The notes beneath the pieces are model-generated. The model searched no databases and had not been told where the DNA came from. It saw only the letters and a program-made list of their open reading frames with translations. From Odontocerum albicorne (Eukaryota; Arthropoda; Insecta; Trichoptera; Odontoceridae), in NCBI GenBank assembly GCA_949825065.1, contig OX463856.1, positions 13,701,238 to 13,765,237 on the forward strand: DNA of 64,000 bases. Reading direction: 5' to 3'. A program made the translations under genes and the position numbers. Shown one piece after another: positions 1 to 9,725 of the stretch. The number at the start of each line of letters is the position of its first letter. Position 1 is the stretch's first letter.

Positions 1-98
1 TGAGCAACATGACTCAAAATAAAAAGATTGACCCTAGTTCTGGTATACAGAATATTAACTAGAAACAAAATTAACATAAGCTTTCGCTAGAAACAATT

Positions 99-268
99 CA
101 TACATACATACATACTATCATGCCATTTGCCTGTTGGAGTAGGCAAAGAGGATAGAGCGTAAGAGTATCCTATCTTGACACATCCTTCACATTGATATAC
201 CTTCTCATACAGCTCCTACGATTTTTTTCACATTACATCTACGTTTCTTTCTTTTAAAATATCATTCA
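99..268 (-). mobile_element. RTE-like LINE 3' end (family C)
   Basis: Starts with a (CATA)n run at 99-117, followed by the family C motif CATCATGCCAT and a stretch shared with 18.1, 28.4, 31.4, 52.0, 57.8 and 60.7 kb. The longer copies at 31.4 and 57.8 kb encode, on the minus strand, the end of an RTE-like reverse transcriptase (WFGHVE followed by a basic GRGR-like motif). The (TATG)n run on the minus strand would therefore be the 3' tail. This copy is short and non-coding. The RTE assignment rests on the longer copies. Confidence 0.55.
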
Positions 269-270
269 CC

Positions 271-378
271 TTTTTTTTTTAAATTGGCGAGTTTATTGCC
301 GTATGGCAATCTCTTCCAACCAACCAGAGAGATTTTTTTATAAAAAAAATCTGGGTTCCAGCGGGGATCGAACCTTTT
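271..378 (-). mobile_element. SINE-1 copy, 5'-truncated
   Basis: Read on the minus strand, this has the tRNA-like B box (GGTTCGATCCCCGC, complement at about 357-373) and the SINE-1 tail motif GGTTGGAAGAGATTGCC (complement at 300-325). The A box is missing. The copy abuts the family C fragment on its left. Confidence 0.65.
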
Positions 379-485
379 ACTCGTACGAACACTATAAATT
401 GATATAATTATATGAAAAAATTACCTAGTAGGGAAAACACTTCTTCCACCCGTTGAACCTTGGTTACACAAGAATATATTTCACC

Positions 486-1427
486 ATGAATGCCGCGGAC
501 GCACCACATTACGAAGCCATGTTTCTGTGTACACATTCGAAAAGACCAAAAATGTCGTACGGAGCCGCTGCTAAATACATGAGGAAGTCGAAGACATTTG
601 TAAGTAAGTGGGGGAAACGCTATTCCGACCTAAAAAACCTACCAGATTGTGGCACTGCACATACAACGACGAGTGATTTTACGGGTGTTTGAGAAGAATC
701 TTCATCTATCATTGCGTAGCGGACAGGCGGTTTTGCGTGAAAAGGGTCTAATGAAATCATCTAACACTGTAAGAAGACGTTTACTAGCTCATGGAGTGCA
801 ATTTCCAAGCACGGTGAATAAACCACTACTATCCGAAAAACAAGTCAAAAAAAGACTTGGGCGAAAGAACATTTGGACCGCGATTGGCACAACGTAATTT
901 TTTCGGACGAAGCTTCTTTCTAGGCACGTTCTTCCATTAATCATACCAGCATACCGTGAAACACTCGGTAAAAGTCCACGTCTGGGGCAGTTCCTCAAAG
1001 CAGGGATTCGGCACTTTGCACATCTTCACAAATAATTTGAACGCTGCCAAAATGGTTAAAATATATCAGAGGGCTTTATTACCATCTGCTCAAAGGTGGT
1101 TTATAAGAAAACATTAAAATTGGGTACTGCAAGAGAACAATGACCCAAAACATCGGATTTGTCTTTGTACTGCGTGTAAACAGGAAAATGACGTTGACGT
1201 AATTGATTGGCCTTCGCAATCACCAGATACAAATCCCACAGAAAATGTTTGAACACTCGTGAAATTTAAGCTCTGAGGGAAAAAGATCTGGAACGTCAAG
1301 CAGTTATTTCGACAGATTCGACTTACATGGAAGTCTGTCCGTAGATTATGCTATAAAATTAGTAGAAAGTATGCCTTGGCGATGCTGGTCAATTATTACT
1401 AGTGGAAGTGACTGGGAAATTTATTAA
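486..1427 (+). pseudogene. Decayed Tc1-like transposase
   Basis: Remnant of a Tc1/mariner-superfamily transposase. The order of motifs is correct but spread over three frames. An N-terminal HTH-like stretch (MSYGAAAKYMRKSKTFVSKW, near 550-612) is followed by a second helical segment (NTVRRRLLAHGVQF, near 760-805). Then come VIFSDEASF (first catalytic Asp, near 895-922), HVWGS-like sequence near 980, and DWPSQSPDTNPTENV (second Asp and the S-P-D-N-P-E-N block, near 1205-1250). The C-terminus near 1372-1424 ends in a stop at 1425-1427. Frameshifts lie near 640-690 and 880-900, with stops near 920 and 1250. It cannot encode an active enzyme. No terminal inverted repeats were recognised. Confidence 0.8.
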
Positions 1428-1699
1428 TAATAAAGCATCACGGTTTATACTCGTATATGATAATGTAGTATGTGTGTATTTTTTTAATGCCTTATCCCAA
1501 ATAGTTTTTCGAATTTCGTCGTACACGTTCTTGTCAAACAGACTACTCGTATGTAAACGTCACTAATTCGGATAAAACCGTACAACCGCACAAATGGATA
1601 AATGAATGGACATAAAAAATAAATGAATCCGAAGACATACGATCCTTGTTTTAAGTCGAACCCTGTAGGTACTCAGATTTTTCAAAAGTGAGTTCCAGT

Positions 1700-1870
1700 T
1701 TGGTTTACAGTTTAGACGTGTTACCAACTTTTTTTTGCTTTAGAAATCACTTGAAGACGATCATTTTTGGAAACTATTATCAAAATATATTATGGTATGC
1801 GAAAATCTTACACGTATATATTACACTCCATATAAACCCAATGCGCATATCGGAAGATCTACAAAGGTTC
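1700..1870 (+). repeat. Dispersed repeat, family E copy
   Basis: The segment around GCTTTAGAAATCACTTGAAG, with its downstream TTATCAAAAT block, recurs at 20935-21065 (+) and 35697-35870 (-). No coding capacity or termini were identified, so the type is unknown. The match is diverged. Confidence 0.4.
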
Positions 1871-2094
1871 TCAAAAAACTCATTGAATTTAATAGTCTTC
1901 TTCTGGAGATAAACTAAAGAGATACTTTCGAAGGTTTATTGTGCCAATGTCAACTTTAATGTATGGTAGCGAAATTTAGTTTCTGTAAGGGAGTGGTGAT
2001 AGCAGAATAAATTCGAGCTTTGTGTAAATTATCTGGTATTATAATGAATAATTTAGTTTGAAATAATCGGTCAAAAATCTTGTTTGTAGTAAAT

Positions 2095-2370
2095 GGATAA
2101 AACTGCAAAAGGAATTTCGCGATGGTTTGACCACATTGTAATAATGAGTTACGATAAGACTACGTGAAATGAATGAATAGCGAGGAAGAGATATACCAAG
2201 GAAAGAGCAGAAGGATATAAGAGTAGTTGGAGAAATTTATACTGACTCAAAGGTAAGAAATAGAAGAGTATGTATGATGAAGTTTATAGATGTGGAGAAA
2301 GTGAGAGAAGTGTGTACATGTATAGAAAAATATAAAGATGTGTTATCCATGTTTATTCCAAAAGGGATAT
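2095..2370 (+). pseudogene. RTE-like RT C-terminal remnant
   Basis: A plus-strand translation near 2110-2150 reads SRWFDHIVIM, a decayed form of the RWFGHVERM motif near the C-terminus of RTE-like endonuclease/reverse transcriptases. Further on (about 2215-2345), RNRRVCMMKFIDVEKVREVC matches the end of the family C protein visible on the minus strand at 57.8 kb. Stops and frame changes separate the two blocks. It is the opposite orientation to most other family C copies. Confidence 0.6.
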
Positions 2371-2465
2371 GGCGTAAAATTGTGTATGTATCAAAAAATG
2401 CTTTCCTAAAGACATCATCGTATTTTTTTTGGTGGTTTAACTTCGAACGACGCAGTAAACTGTGA

Positions 2466-2990
2466 TGTGCTATTTTTAATTTTTTTTAACACATGACAAG
2501 AAATATACATAATTTGCGAAAAAACAACAGGTTATTTAATTTGGACATACATTACTTTAATGGATCTGGGTTTGTCGCATTTCATTTGTCGTATCCCCAG
2601 TAAACTAGGCCTGTATCTCACTGAGGATATTTAGCATGAAAAAGTAAATCGATACTTCTTTCCAATTTTTTATTACACAAAAACAAAACCCTGTTCCACG
2701 TTCTCATCAACCTGACAAACAGTGACACTCAATTACAACTGGAAACATCATGCGGAATCAAACACTTCACACATCATCAATCCAGAAAGACCAAACTTGT
2801 TCATCCCACAATATACCGCATACAATCATAATAATAAAAACAAAAACAAAAGTAAAACCAAAAATTAACCCAAAATGAAACAAAAATAAAACCAAAAATG
2901 TTCGTCCTATAATATACCGCACACAATCATAAGAATAAAAATTAACACAAAAATATACAGAAACACAAATAAATTATCAACAATATTTAA
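2466..2990 (-). mobile_element. Retroelement 3' end (family D), inverted copy of 30 kb
   Basis: About 500 bp match, in opposite orientation, the segment at 30035-30565. Shared landmarks are the block containing CCCAGTAAACTAGGC and TCTCACTGAGGATATT and two internal units containing TATACCGCA and ACAATCATAA. On its sense (minus) strand it ends in an A-rich stretch. The 30-kb copy ends in an A/T-rich (TAAA)-type tail, suggesting a retroelement 3'UTR. No coding domain was recognised. Confidence 0.6.
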
Positions 2991-3252
2991 GAAAGCTATT
3001 CATTTTTTCCCCTTAGAACTGATAGGATAAGAATGAATATTAATGATTATGTTTTTATTTTAGTTGCAATTACACAATACAACTTGGAAATTTATATAAA
3101 GCGACGTCCTAGGAAAAGTGTTCAGTTAGAAGGGCATAAAGATCTTTGAAATGGCGGATGAAGGGATTCTGCTTCAATTAGACTGGAAGACTATTTCATA
3201 TAATGTTAAGTACATATTTATCTGGAAGAGTATCACAGCAGCGATGCAATTA

Positions 3253-3480
3253 TTACCATAATGGGTTAATGTGATCTAAGTATGCGATACGCTCACCGCC
3301 ATAATGGTGCGCGTACCTAAGGTTAGTGGTTTCGCCACCATCCGACACAATTAACAAACCGCTGACATTTGGGTACCAGAGCTTAGACTGAATATTCCCT
3401 GCACTACAGCTTGCAACAACTCGCGAACTAAGTAGACTTAACCAATTTTTAAAATAAACTCTTTTAACTCGGATAATTTC
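3253..3480 (-). other. Unidentified GC-richer open stretch
   Basis: A minus-strand reading frame ending at a stop near 3258-3260 encodes about 60 residues of ordinary complexity (including VSDGGETTNLRYAHHYGGER). The DNA is clearly less A+T-rich than both flanks. Upstream on the minus strand the frame continues into low-complexity AT-rich sequence, which is probably not coding. I do not recognise the protein. It could be an old exon, an unfamiliar transposon piece or a conserved repeat. Confidence 0.3.
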
Positions 3481-3739
3481 TCTCAGCTTTTCTAGAACCT
3501 TCATATTTTGAGAAATTGATATTATAACCAGCTGAGGAGAATATGAAATAAAATAACTTATATGATAGTTAATTGTATATCTTTTTATTCTCATATTTTG
3601 TATAATATATACATTTTCGCATGTGTTTTGATATAAACGTAACATAATATCTCCTTTTCATCATGAATTCTTGTTTATTTTTTCGATGAATTTTTCCATA
3701 AAAAATATTCGTCAGGGAAATGTATTCAGCCCGGAGGGA

Positions 3740-3860
3740 AAGAGGGTTGATATTATTACTCCCCTATTATCGCAATCTGTAAGCGTGGGAAAGTCAAATA
3801 TAAACACAGATGGGTTTGATTCCCACCCCGCACCACCCAATCAACTCCGTTTTTTAACAA
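3740..3860 (+). repeat. Possible tRNA-like SINE head
   Basis: Contains a B-box-like string (GGGTTTGATTCCCACC, about 3811-3826) but no convincing A box. It may be a diverged SINE head. The evidence is weak. Confidence 0.25.
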
Positions 3861-4378
3861 AAAACTAATGGGAAACGTATAATATGATAATTTTGTGGTT
3901 TTTCCAACTGTAAATGTAAATTTGTAAGAATTTAAGTTAAAGTGGAGGTGTTATATTTTGACACAGACAAAATTGTCCCACGTTTTATGAGCTATTTTAA
4001 ATAATTACGTCGATTACAAGTTCTTAATTTGCAGGAAGCAAGCTTATTTATGCCATCTTGGTCTTTAGGAAGCTTTGCTTTAAGAGACGACTGTCTTCTC
4101 TTTGAACCAAAGGTTGATCTCTTGACTGATTTGACGTAAGTAAATAAAAAGTAATAAAGTTTAAAGGGTTTAATAAACAAATATATTTTGGTATTTTAAT
4201 GGACATTGCCTAAGACATGTAAGAATCAAGCTATACTAGTCTACACTAAAGTACGTCTGGTTAGAATTCCGTTTTTTTTTTCATATCCCTTTATATAAGG
4301 GAAACACGAACACTAAGGAGAAATTGAAGAAACATGCTGGATGTTTACTTTCATCTTATCTCAAGACGCACCGATATG

Positions 4379-4441
4379 TTTATACAACAGGATATATGGT
4401 TTATACAACTGGATATATGGTTTATACAACTGGATATATGG
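4379..4441 (+). repeat. 21-bp tandem repeat, 3 copies
   Basis: Three near-identical 21-bp units (TTTATACAACTGGATATATG plus G). The period is a multiple of three, so an open frame reads LYNWIYG repeats, but nothing else supports coding. The flanks from 4442 to 5228 hold no feature I can support. Confidence 0.85.
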
Positions 4442-5228
4442 TTATAATGGTAATGGAACACTTTCATATGTCGGGCATTTCGTTAAAATAAATGAAGTCA
4501 TAAAGATGATGCTGATAGAAACTGGAAGTGTTGAGGGGTAGCAAGGAAGATAATATCTTTGTTACAGAACAATGAACGATAACTTAAAATATGCGCAACA
4601 TATTGAATTTCTCACGGTGTGTAATTATAGAAGAATCGAAACAAGAAGGCACAAATCCATTGCGATATTCCTACCAAAGGTTTTTAAGGTTGGTTTAACT
4701 GTCCCGCGATACCAGAAGCACTAAATATATATGTACCATATGTCCTAAATAAATAAAGGCGTGCAAGAAATCACTCTGTGTTCTACATACCAACAAACAG
4801 AACGAATATCATGTAACTGTAAATATATTCTCGGCACCGCCTAGCAGTATGATAAGAATCCTGGCTGACATTCTTCCGAATAAGTTAACAGCAGAGCCTC
4901 TTTTGTAACAGGAGAAATCCGTGCAAAGTGAATAACAAAAAGAAGCTGGTTTCTCCTGTCAGCTGGACAACTTTATCAAAGAAATGACCAGTCTTATTGA
5001 ATGTTATGCAAATTGTGGCTCAGGACTGGATGGACAAAAAATGAACTATCCACTCAGTCTCAGATCATCAGGGAACCATGACGTATAGCCATTAGCAACA
5101 CGACTTAAAAGATAATATTCCGTTATTTCTTGTTTTCTGTTTAGATGATGTTGATGATAGAAATTTTAAAATATTTTGATGAATACAAAGGAAATCATTA
5201 AATTTACTTAATTTTTTATCAATGAAAA

Positions 5229-5400
5229 CGTTCGTGACCTTATTGGCTAGACACTGGTCACCTCCTGACAGTTTCAGGTTCGATTCCCGATGCTCCCCAA
5301 AAAAGGAAGAGGACTTGTCTTGAAAAATGATTTGTCTGGCAATTCTTAAGCGCTAGACGTATGCGAGTGTTTTTGCTTCTTCAAATACGGGATTGTATTC
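5229..5400 (+). mobile_element. SINE-2 copy
   Basis: tRNA-like head with A box (TGACCTTATTGGCTA, about 5235) and B box (GGTTCGATTCCCG, about 5278-5290). The body is GATTTGTCTGGCAATTC then GCGCTAGACGTATGCGAGTG. The same body follows a closely related head at 51.7 kb (+) and is seen inverted at 56.4 kb. Confidence 0.7.
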
Positions 5401-5744
5401 CAAATAAATGCGATGATGAACCGCATTTTTTACTTCCATTCCAGAAGTCTTAAACCCAAATGTTCAATTTACGTTGACTCCTGATCACGCTCCTCAGTAT
5501 GTCTCTATCCCATATTCCGATCTTGTTAAGGTTGTCAAACGAATGAATTAATCCCGTAATGTTTTTTTTTTAATTATAAGACTTATATAATTAAAAAAAT
5601 CAGACGAGATAGTGCATTTTAGGCTTATGTCTTGAGCACTTTTGAAAGTGATTAACGGCACGCTTATCAAAGTTTTATAAATAAAACATTAATTAATCAG
5701 CTCATTATAATGACCTCTAATTTACTATCCATTTAAGTCCATTT

Positions 5745-5930
5745 AGAGATTATTATTATTGGCCCCCATACCACCCTCGGTGCTTTATTAGGCGCGTTTA
5801 AACGACGGCCACTCCCAGAACCTCCTTCACCCCTAGCTCTCTACCCCTGCACGGCTTTCAACAACAACTGAGGTCAGGAGTATTGCGGTCAGGTCGTGTT
5901 AACTATTGGAAACAGAAACACTACAACCTA
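5745..5930 (-). mobile_element. Probable non-LTR retrotransposon 3' end
   Basis: A short C+T-rich island in A+T-rich surroundings. On the minus strand it ends in GGGGGCCAATAATAATAA, which resembles a LINE 3'UTR with a (TAA)n tail. No protein motif is readable. The clade is unknown. Confidence 0.4.
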
Positions 5931-6315
5931 GGGCCTATATTTATTTCAATATTCTGTCAATACATTTTAAAGTTGTAATTTCTACTTAAATATTAAAAAT
6001 AAAAACAGAGGTTTATAAGAATTTTGTTTAAAATATTGAAATATCAATGAAAAAAAGATATTTTTAAATGTCTATACCCTCATTTCTCAAGATGTGGGTC
6101 GCAATTCCTTGATGGCTGCGATAAAATATCAGTGGGTTTGCGAAAACAAAAATGAACGATTATCTGAGAAATATAAACACATTTAAAAAAAAATACAGGC
6201 TTAAGTCTAAGTCATCGTAATACATTGTTTACTCTAATGGTTACTTTTGTATATATTATATATTCTTTTATACATGTATAACTAGTGAAAGTGTATAGAA
6301 GGGAGCGTAAATTAT

Positions 6316-6446
6316 GTTATCATAATCAATCTTCAGTAACTAAACTAGTAACTGTTATCATAATCAATCTTAAGTATAAAACGTAACTAAACTAGTAACT
6401 GTTATCATAATCAATCTTAAGTATAAAACGTAACTAAGCTAGTAAC
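6316..6446 (+). repeat. 47-bp tandem repeat, about 3 copies
   Basis: Units start GTTATCATAATCAATCTTAA and end CTAAACTAGTAACT. The first unit lacks about nine internal bases; the later ones are nearly identical. Confidence 0.8.
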
Positions 6447-6507
6447 AGGTTCTCCGCATTGACATTTAAAAAAAATCTACATGCTGGTTTTGTTTGTTTT
6501 CCATTTC

Positions 6508-7000
6508 AAAGTTTGCCTATACGTAGATCTACCAATGATATACATTAGAAATACACAAAGTTTGCCTATACGTAAATCTACCTATAACATACATTAAAAA
6601 TACACAAAGTTTGCCTATACGTAGATCTACCTATGATATACATTAGAAAGACACAAATTTTGCCTATACGTAGATCTACCTATGATATGCATTAGAAATA
6701 CACAAAGTTTGCCTATATAAATAAATAAATAAATAAATAATAGGTTTATTGATAGCAACATAGTATGTACAGATTATATTTGAATAACACTTCTAAAACA
6801 CATAAATTGCAGATAATACATTAAATACAGAAGCTATCAAAAGGTCTGGGCTCATCTAATAGCATCCCCTCGGCCAAGATACACCCCACCAATATAGGGC
6901 GAACCCAGCCACGGGGACACCAGATGTTTTTCAGCCCACACCCTTGGACACGTATATATGTAGATCTACCTATGATAAACATTAGAAATACGCAAAGCAA
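6508..7000 (+). repeat. 49-bp minisatellite interrupted by family B
   Basis: Units begin at 6508, 6557, 6606, 6655 and 6704, an exact 49-bp period (AAAGTTTGCCTATACGTAGA and onward). The fifth unit breaks off at about 6715 and the same motif resumes at about 6957-7000 after a family B element. Confidence 0.85.
6716..6954 (-). mobile_element. Family B retroelement end, copy 1
   Basis: Matches 13232-13470 (-), 14125-14345 (+) and 61340-61575 (+). On its sense strand it contains CTGGGCTCGCCCTATATTGG-like sequence, GGTGTATCTTGGCC, GAGCCCAGACCTTTTGATAG, then TGCTATCAATAAACC and a (TAAA)n tail. The tail suggests reverse-transcription-based insertion. No coding region is recognised, so it may be a SINE or a LINE 3'UTR. 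Confidence 0.7.
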
Positions 7001-7308
7001 ATTGTTTTTAAACGGTAATGGGTGATTTTTGTATTTAGTTTTCAATACTACTATAACGAAAGCCCCGTTTTGTCATACATCAACAAGATATTAAGTTTTT
7101 ACAGGATACTTTTTTTTAGAGGGTCGATACCGAAAAGTCTAACACAAATCATTGGCCAACAAAATAAAATTGAAACATTTTGTAAAATATTCCACGTAAC
7201 AGTAATTTAAGATAGAAATATTTTTTTCTCTTCGATTAAGGATTTATATCTGGCTCAAGCAGAAATTACCTTTTGGAATTTCCAGTTCATCGTTCTCCCT
7301 TTTTTAAG

Positions 7309-7468
7309 TTTTATTTTATTTATTTATTTAACACTTTTATTGCAAATGCAATCTGGCGGGCAAAATTCCAGGCAGCAATCTCTTCCAACCAACTAGACGA
7401 AAGTAAATTAAGGAAGTTATATGGTCGCAAAAAACATCCAAATGACTATCCATCCCCACGAAATCCAT
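7309..7468 (-). mobile_element. LINE-A 3' end, left half (split by Jockey)
   Basis: Minus-strand 3'UTR of a non-LTR element, with tail (TAAA)n at 7309-7330 and terminal motif GGTTGGAAGAGATTGC (complement near 7376-7395). It matches the plus-strand copy at 39640-39990 base by base through GACTATCC. The homology then continues at 12934-13228, showing that the Jockey element was inserted here. The last bases (7446-7468) are the left target duplication. Confidence 0.85.
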
Positions 7469-7501
7469 CAGTCGAGTCACGGATCTGCTACAGAGCAGTC
7501 G
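7468..7501 (+). promoter_or_regulatory. Internal Pol II promoter: Inr plus DPE
   Basis: The element's first bases form TCAGTC (T7468, A7470 as +1), matching the arthropod initiator. Counting from A7470, positions +28 to +32 (7497-7501) are AGTCG, a full match to the DPE consensus RGWYV at the required spacing. Internal Inr/DPE promoters are known for jockey, Doc and I elements. No TATA box lies upstream. Activity is inferred. Confidence 0.7.
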
Positions 7502-8072
7502 CTTCCCGCTTGAACAGCGCGATCTCACAGCTTGATAACTAACAATTACAATATACGATTCGTCATATAGTGTCGCGTTTCACCGTCGATCGTTTGTCGC
7601 TCAAACAGTGCTTTGTTTGTTTCTCGACCGCGCAAGTGCACAAATAAATAAACAATTGACATTCCACTCGTTCCAGACAGCTGTCTAGATCAAATCGGTT
7701 TTTTATATAATTCGTGATAAAGAGCCGGCCTCCACAAATTCTTGGTGACGTAATTTGTTCCGAGCACCGGTCGATGCCAGTTTTTCTTCTTCTTCATCGA
7801 GTAAGCCACTGACTGTTATTATCCTTCTTACCCTTTTACACTCCGCGGGCAGAGTTGATGATCTGAAAGGTCGTCAGCTCTTCCCATCCTATATTCATCT
7901 CATATTTCATACATTCGCACCACTCATCAAATCTTTATTTCTTTAGTTATCATTGTTTGTTTTTTTACTCAATACACAATTATATATATATATTTTTTAT
8001 TTTTTTATTTTTGTCCACTTTTATTGTCCACAACATTCATTCTATTTGCTCAGTTCCTCCTATTAAGCAGCC
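7502..8072 (+). other. Jockey 5'UTR
   Basis: Non-coding leader between the internal promoter and the ORF1 start. The first half is of mixed composition. The last 120 bases are very T/A-rich and end in a reasonable start context (GCAGCCATG, start codon at 8073-8075). A short open frame at 7755-7946 shows no family resemblance and is treated as chance. Confidence 0.7.
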
Positions 8073-9725
8073 ATGAAGCCCGTCAAATCGGACTTCTGCA
8101 TCAAAAATAAACGCATCATAATTAAAAAAACTACACCCAAAAAAAAAACTACACCCAAAACAACTGAAACGCCCGCACCCGTCCCCGAGACCTCGCCTAT
8201 ACCAGCCCTCGCTATGTCTCCGGACCGCTCAACATCCCCTGATCTGACCATCTCCACTTTCGAGGAAGCCTTCGAGCTCTTCAAGATGGAGACCACATCC
8301 AAAAAAGAAACAATGAAGATGGTAAAACTTCTTCGTGAGCTCTTCCATAAAGGTGAGGTCTCGATTGAGGCCAAAAACCGTCCATCTGATTCACCCACTG
8401 TCTTGCCAGCGGTTCCAATCACAACACCGCCGCACCCCACCCCCACTTCTGACCCCCCACTCTCCCCACCAATAATTATCTTCCCGGATACTCCAGAAAT
8501 AGACTGGCAATCCTTTGCCAAAAATCGCAAAAGGGCTCTCCAACCCCAAGAAAGCCCCCCCCTCGTTCACCCCCAATCAAACCCGAAACCAGCTGATGCC
8601 ACTGTGACCCAAACCAGCAAAAGGATGAGAGGCCCACTCAGCCCTCCTCTTCCCGCAGCCCCCGCTCCACCTTCAAATATAGACGTACGACCTCTACTTC
8701 CAGTCAAAAAAGACCGCATCCCCCCCATCGTTCTTCACAATTCCGACAAGTACGGAGACCTGAGAGCCAAACTCAGGTCTCAAAACATCAACTTCTCCTC
8801 GAAGGTTCAGCCCAATGGTGATTTAAAAATCTCCACAGAAACCGTTGAGGCTTACCGCTCCCTCGTCCACATCACCGACTCTCTCGCCATCCCATACCAC
8901 TCCTTCCATCTGGAAAACGAGAAGCCCCTGTTAGCCGTCATTCGTGGCCTACCGACCCCTATCAGCGTCGAGGACATTATGATCGAGCTCAAATCCCTTG
9001 ATTATCCGGTTCAGAATGTGTATCGCATGAAGAACAGGAATAGAGTGGAACTCCCTATGGTCATCGTCAAACTGACAAGGGACTCTTCCGCAAAACGCAT
9101 CTTCACCGAACTCCACGGTGTACTCGATATTCGAGTCACAGTGGAGGAGCTGAACAAGCGCAAAGGTATGGGCCAGTGTCATCGCTGCCAACAGTTCGCC
9201 CATTCCGCCGGCAACTGCCACGCTCCAGCCAATTGTGTGAAATGCGGTAGAACGCATCACACCTCTGAATGCAGGAAGCCCGCGGACACTCCCGCCACCT
9301 GCTGTAACTGCGGAGGCCCACACACGGCCAACTTCAGAGGCTGCCCACGCTTCCCCAAGAGCAACCTCCCTTCAATCGCTCCCCACCACCACTTCCAGAC
9401 CCCGCAGCCCTTACGCCCCCTCATGGATGGCATCTACCAACGCCCCTCCACCAACGCCCCCTTATCGAACGCCCCCTCGGCAAACAACGCCACACGGCGA
9501 TTCCCCAACGCCCCCCAGAGTGCATCGAAACCAGTCACTTCCAACGCGTCATACGCGAACGTCGCAACTCATCGCCCCCTATTATCATCATCTACACCCC
9601 AAAACTACATATTGCCCGCCGCTCCCCCCCCAAATCGCGATCTCATTTTGAATAACTTAAAATCAGCCATCACCGAAGCCATGAACCTCCTCAACTACAT
9701 CCAAGAACATGGCTCGCACCTATAA
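8073..9725 (+). CDS. ORF1, gag-like RNA-binding protein of Jockey element
   Basis: 550 residues. This is the nucleic-acid-binding partner that coats the retrotransposon RNA in the ribonucleoprotein; the role is taken from the Jockey family. Order: a Lys-rich N-terminus (residues 1-35), a long Pro/Ser/Thr-rich region (36-210), and a conserved segment RGLPTPISVEDIMIELKSL (about 290-310) of the PRE_C2HC type. Three zinc knuckles follow at about residues 369-425: CX2CX4HX4C (CHRCQQFAHSAGNC), CX2CX3HX4C (CVKCGRTHHTSEC) and a third around CNCGGPHTANFRGC. The C-terminal 120 residues are rich in Pro, Asn and Ala. The start at 8073 has a good context and no earlier in-frame ATG. No frameshift or stop is seen. 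The last 17 bases overlap ORF2. Confidence 0.9.
   Translation: MKPVKSDFCIKNKRIIIKKTTPKKKTTPKTTETPAPVPETSPIPALAMSPDRSTSPDLTISTFEEAFELFKMETTSKKETMKMVKLLRELFHKGEVSIEAKNRPSDSPTVLPAVPITTPPHPTPTSDPPLSPPIIIFPDTPEIDWQSFAKNRKRALQPQESPPLVHPQSNPKPADATVTQTSKRMRGPLSPPLPAAPAPPSNIDVRPLLPVKKDRIPPIVLHNSDKYGDLRAKLRSQNINFSSKVQPNGDLKISTETVEAYRSLVHITDSLAIPYHSFHLENEKPLLAVIRGLPTPISVEDIMIELKSLDYPVQNVYRMKNRNRVELPMVIVKLTRDSSAKRIFTELHGVLDIRVTVEELNKRKGMGQCHRCQQFAHSAGNCHAPANCVKCGRTHHTSECRKPADTPATCCNCGGPHTANFRGCPRFPKSNLPSIAPHHHFQTPQPLRPLMDGIYQRPSTNAPLSNAPSANNATRRFPNAPQSASKPVTSNASYANVATHRPLLSSSTPQNYILPAAPPPNRDLILNNLKSAITEAMNLLNYIQEHGSHL

Noticed and set aside
8063..8576. Minus-strand frames opposite Jockey ORF1 (also 8949-9323 and 11385-12002)
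   Set aside because: They are shadows of ORF1/ORF2; the A/C-rich sense strand leaves few stops on the other strand.
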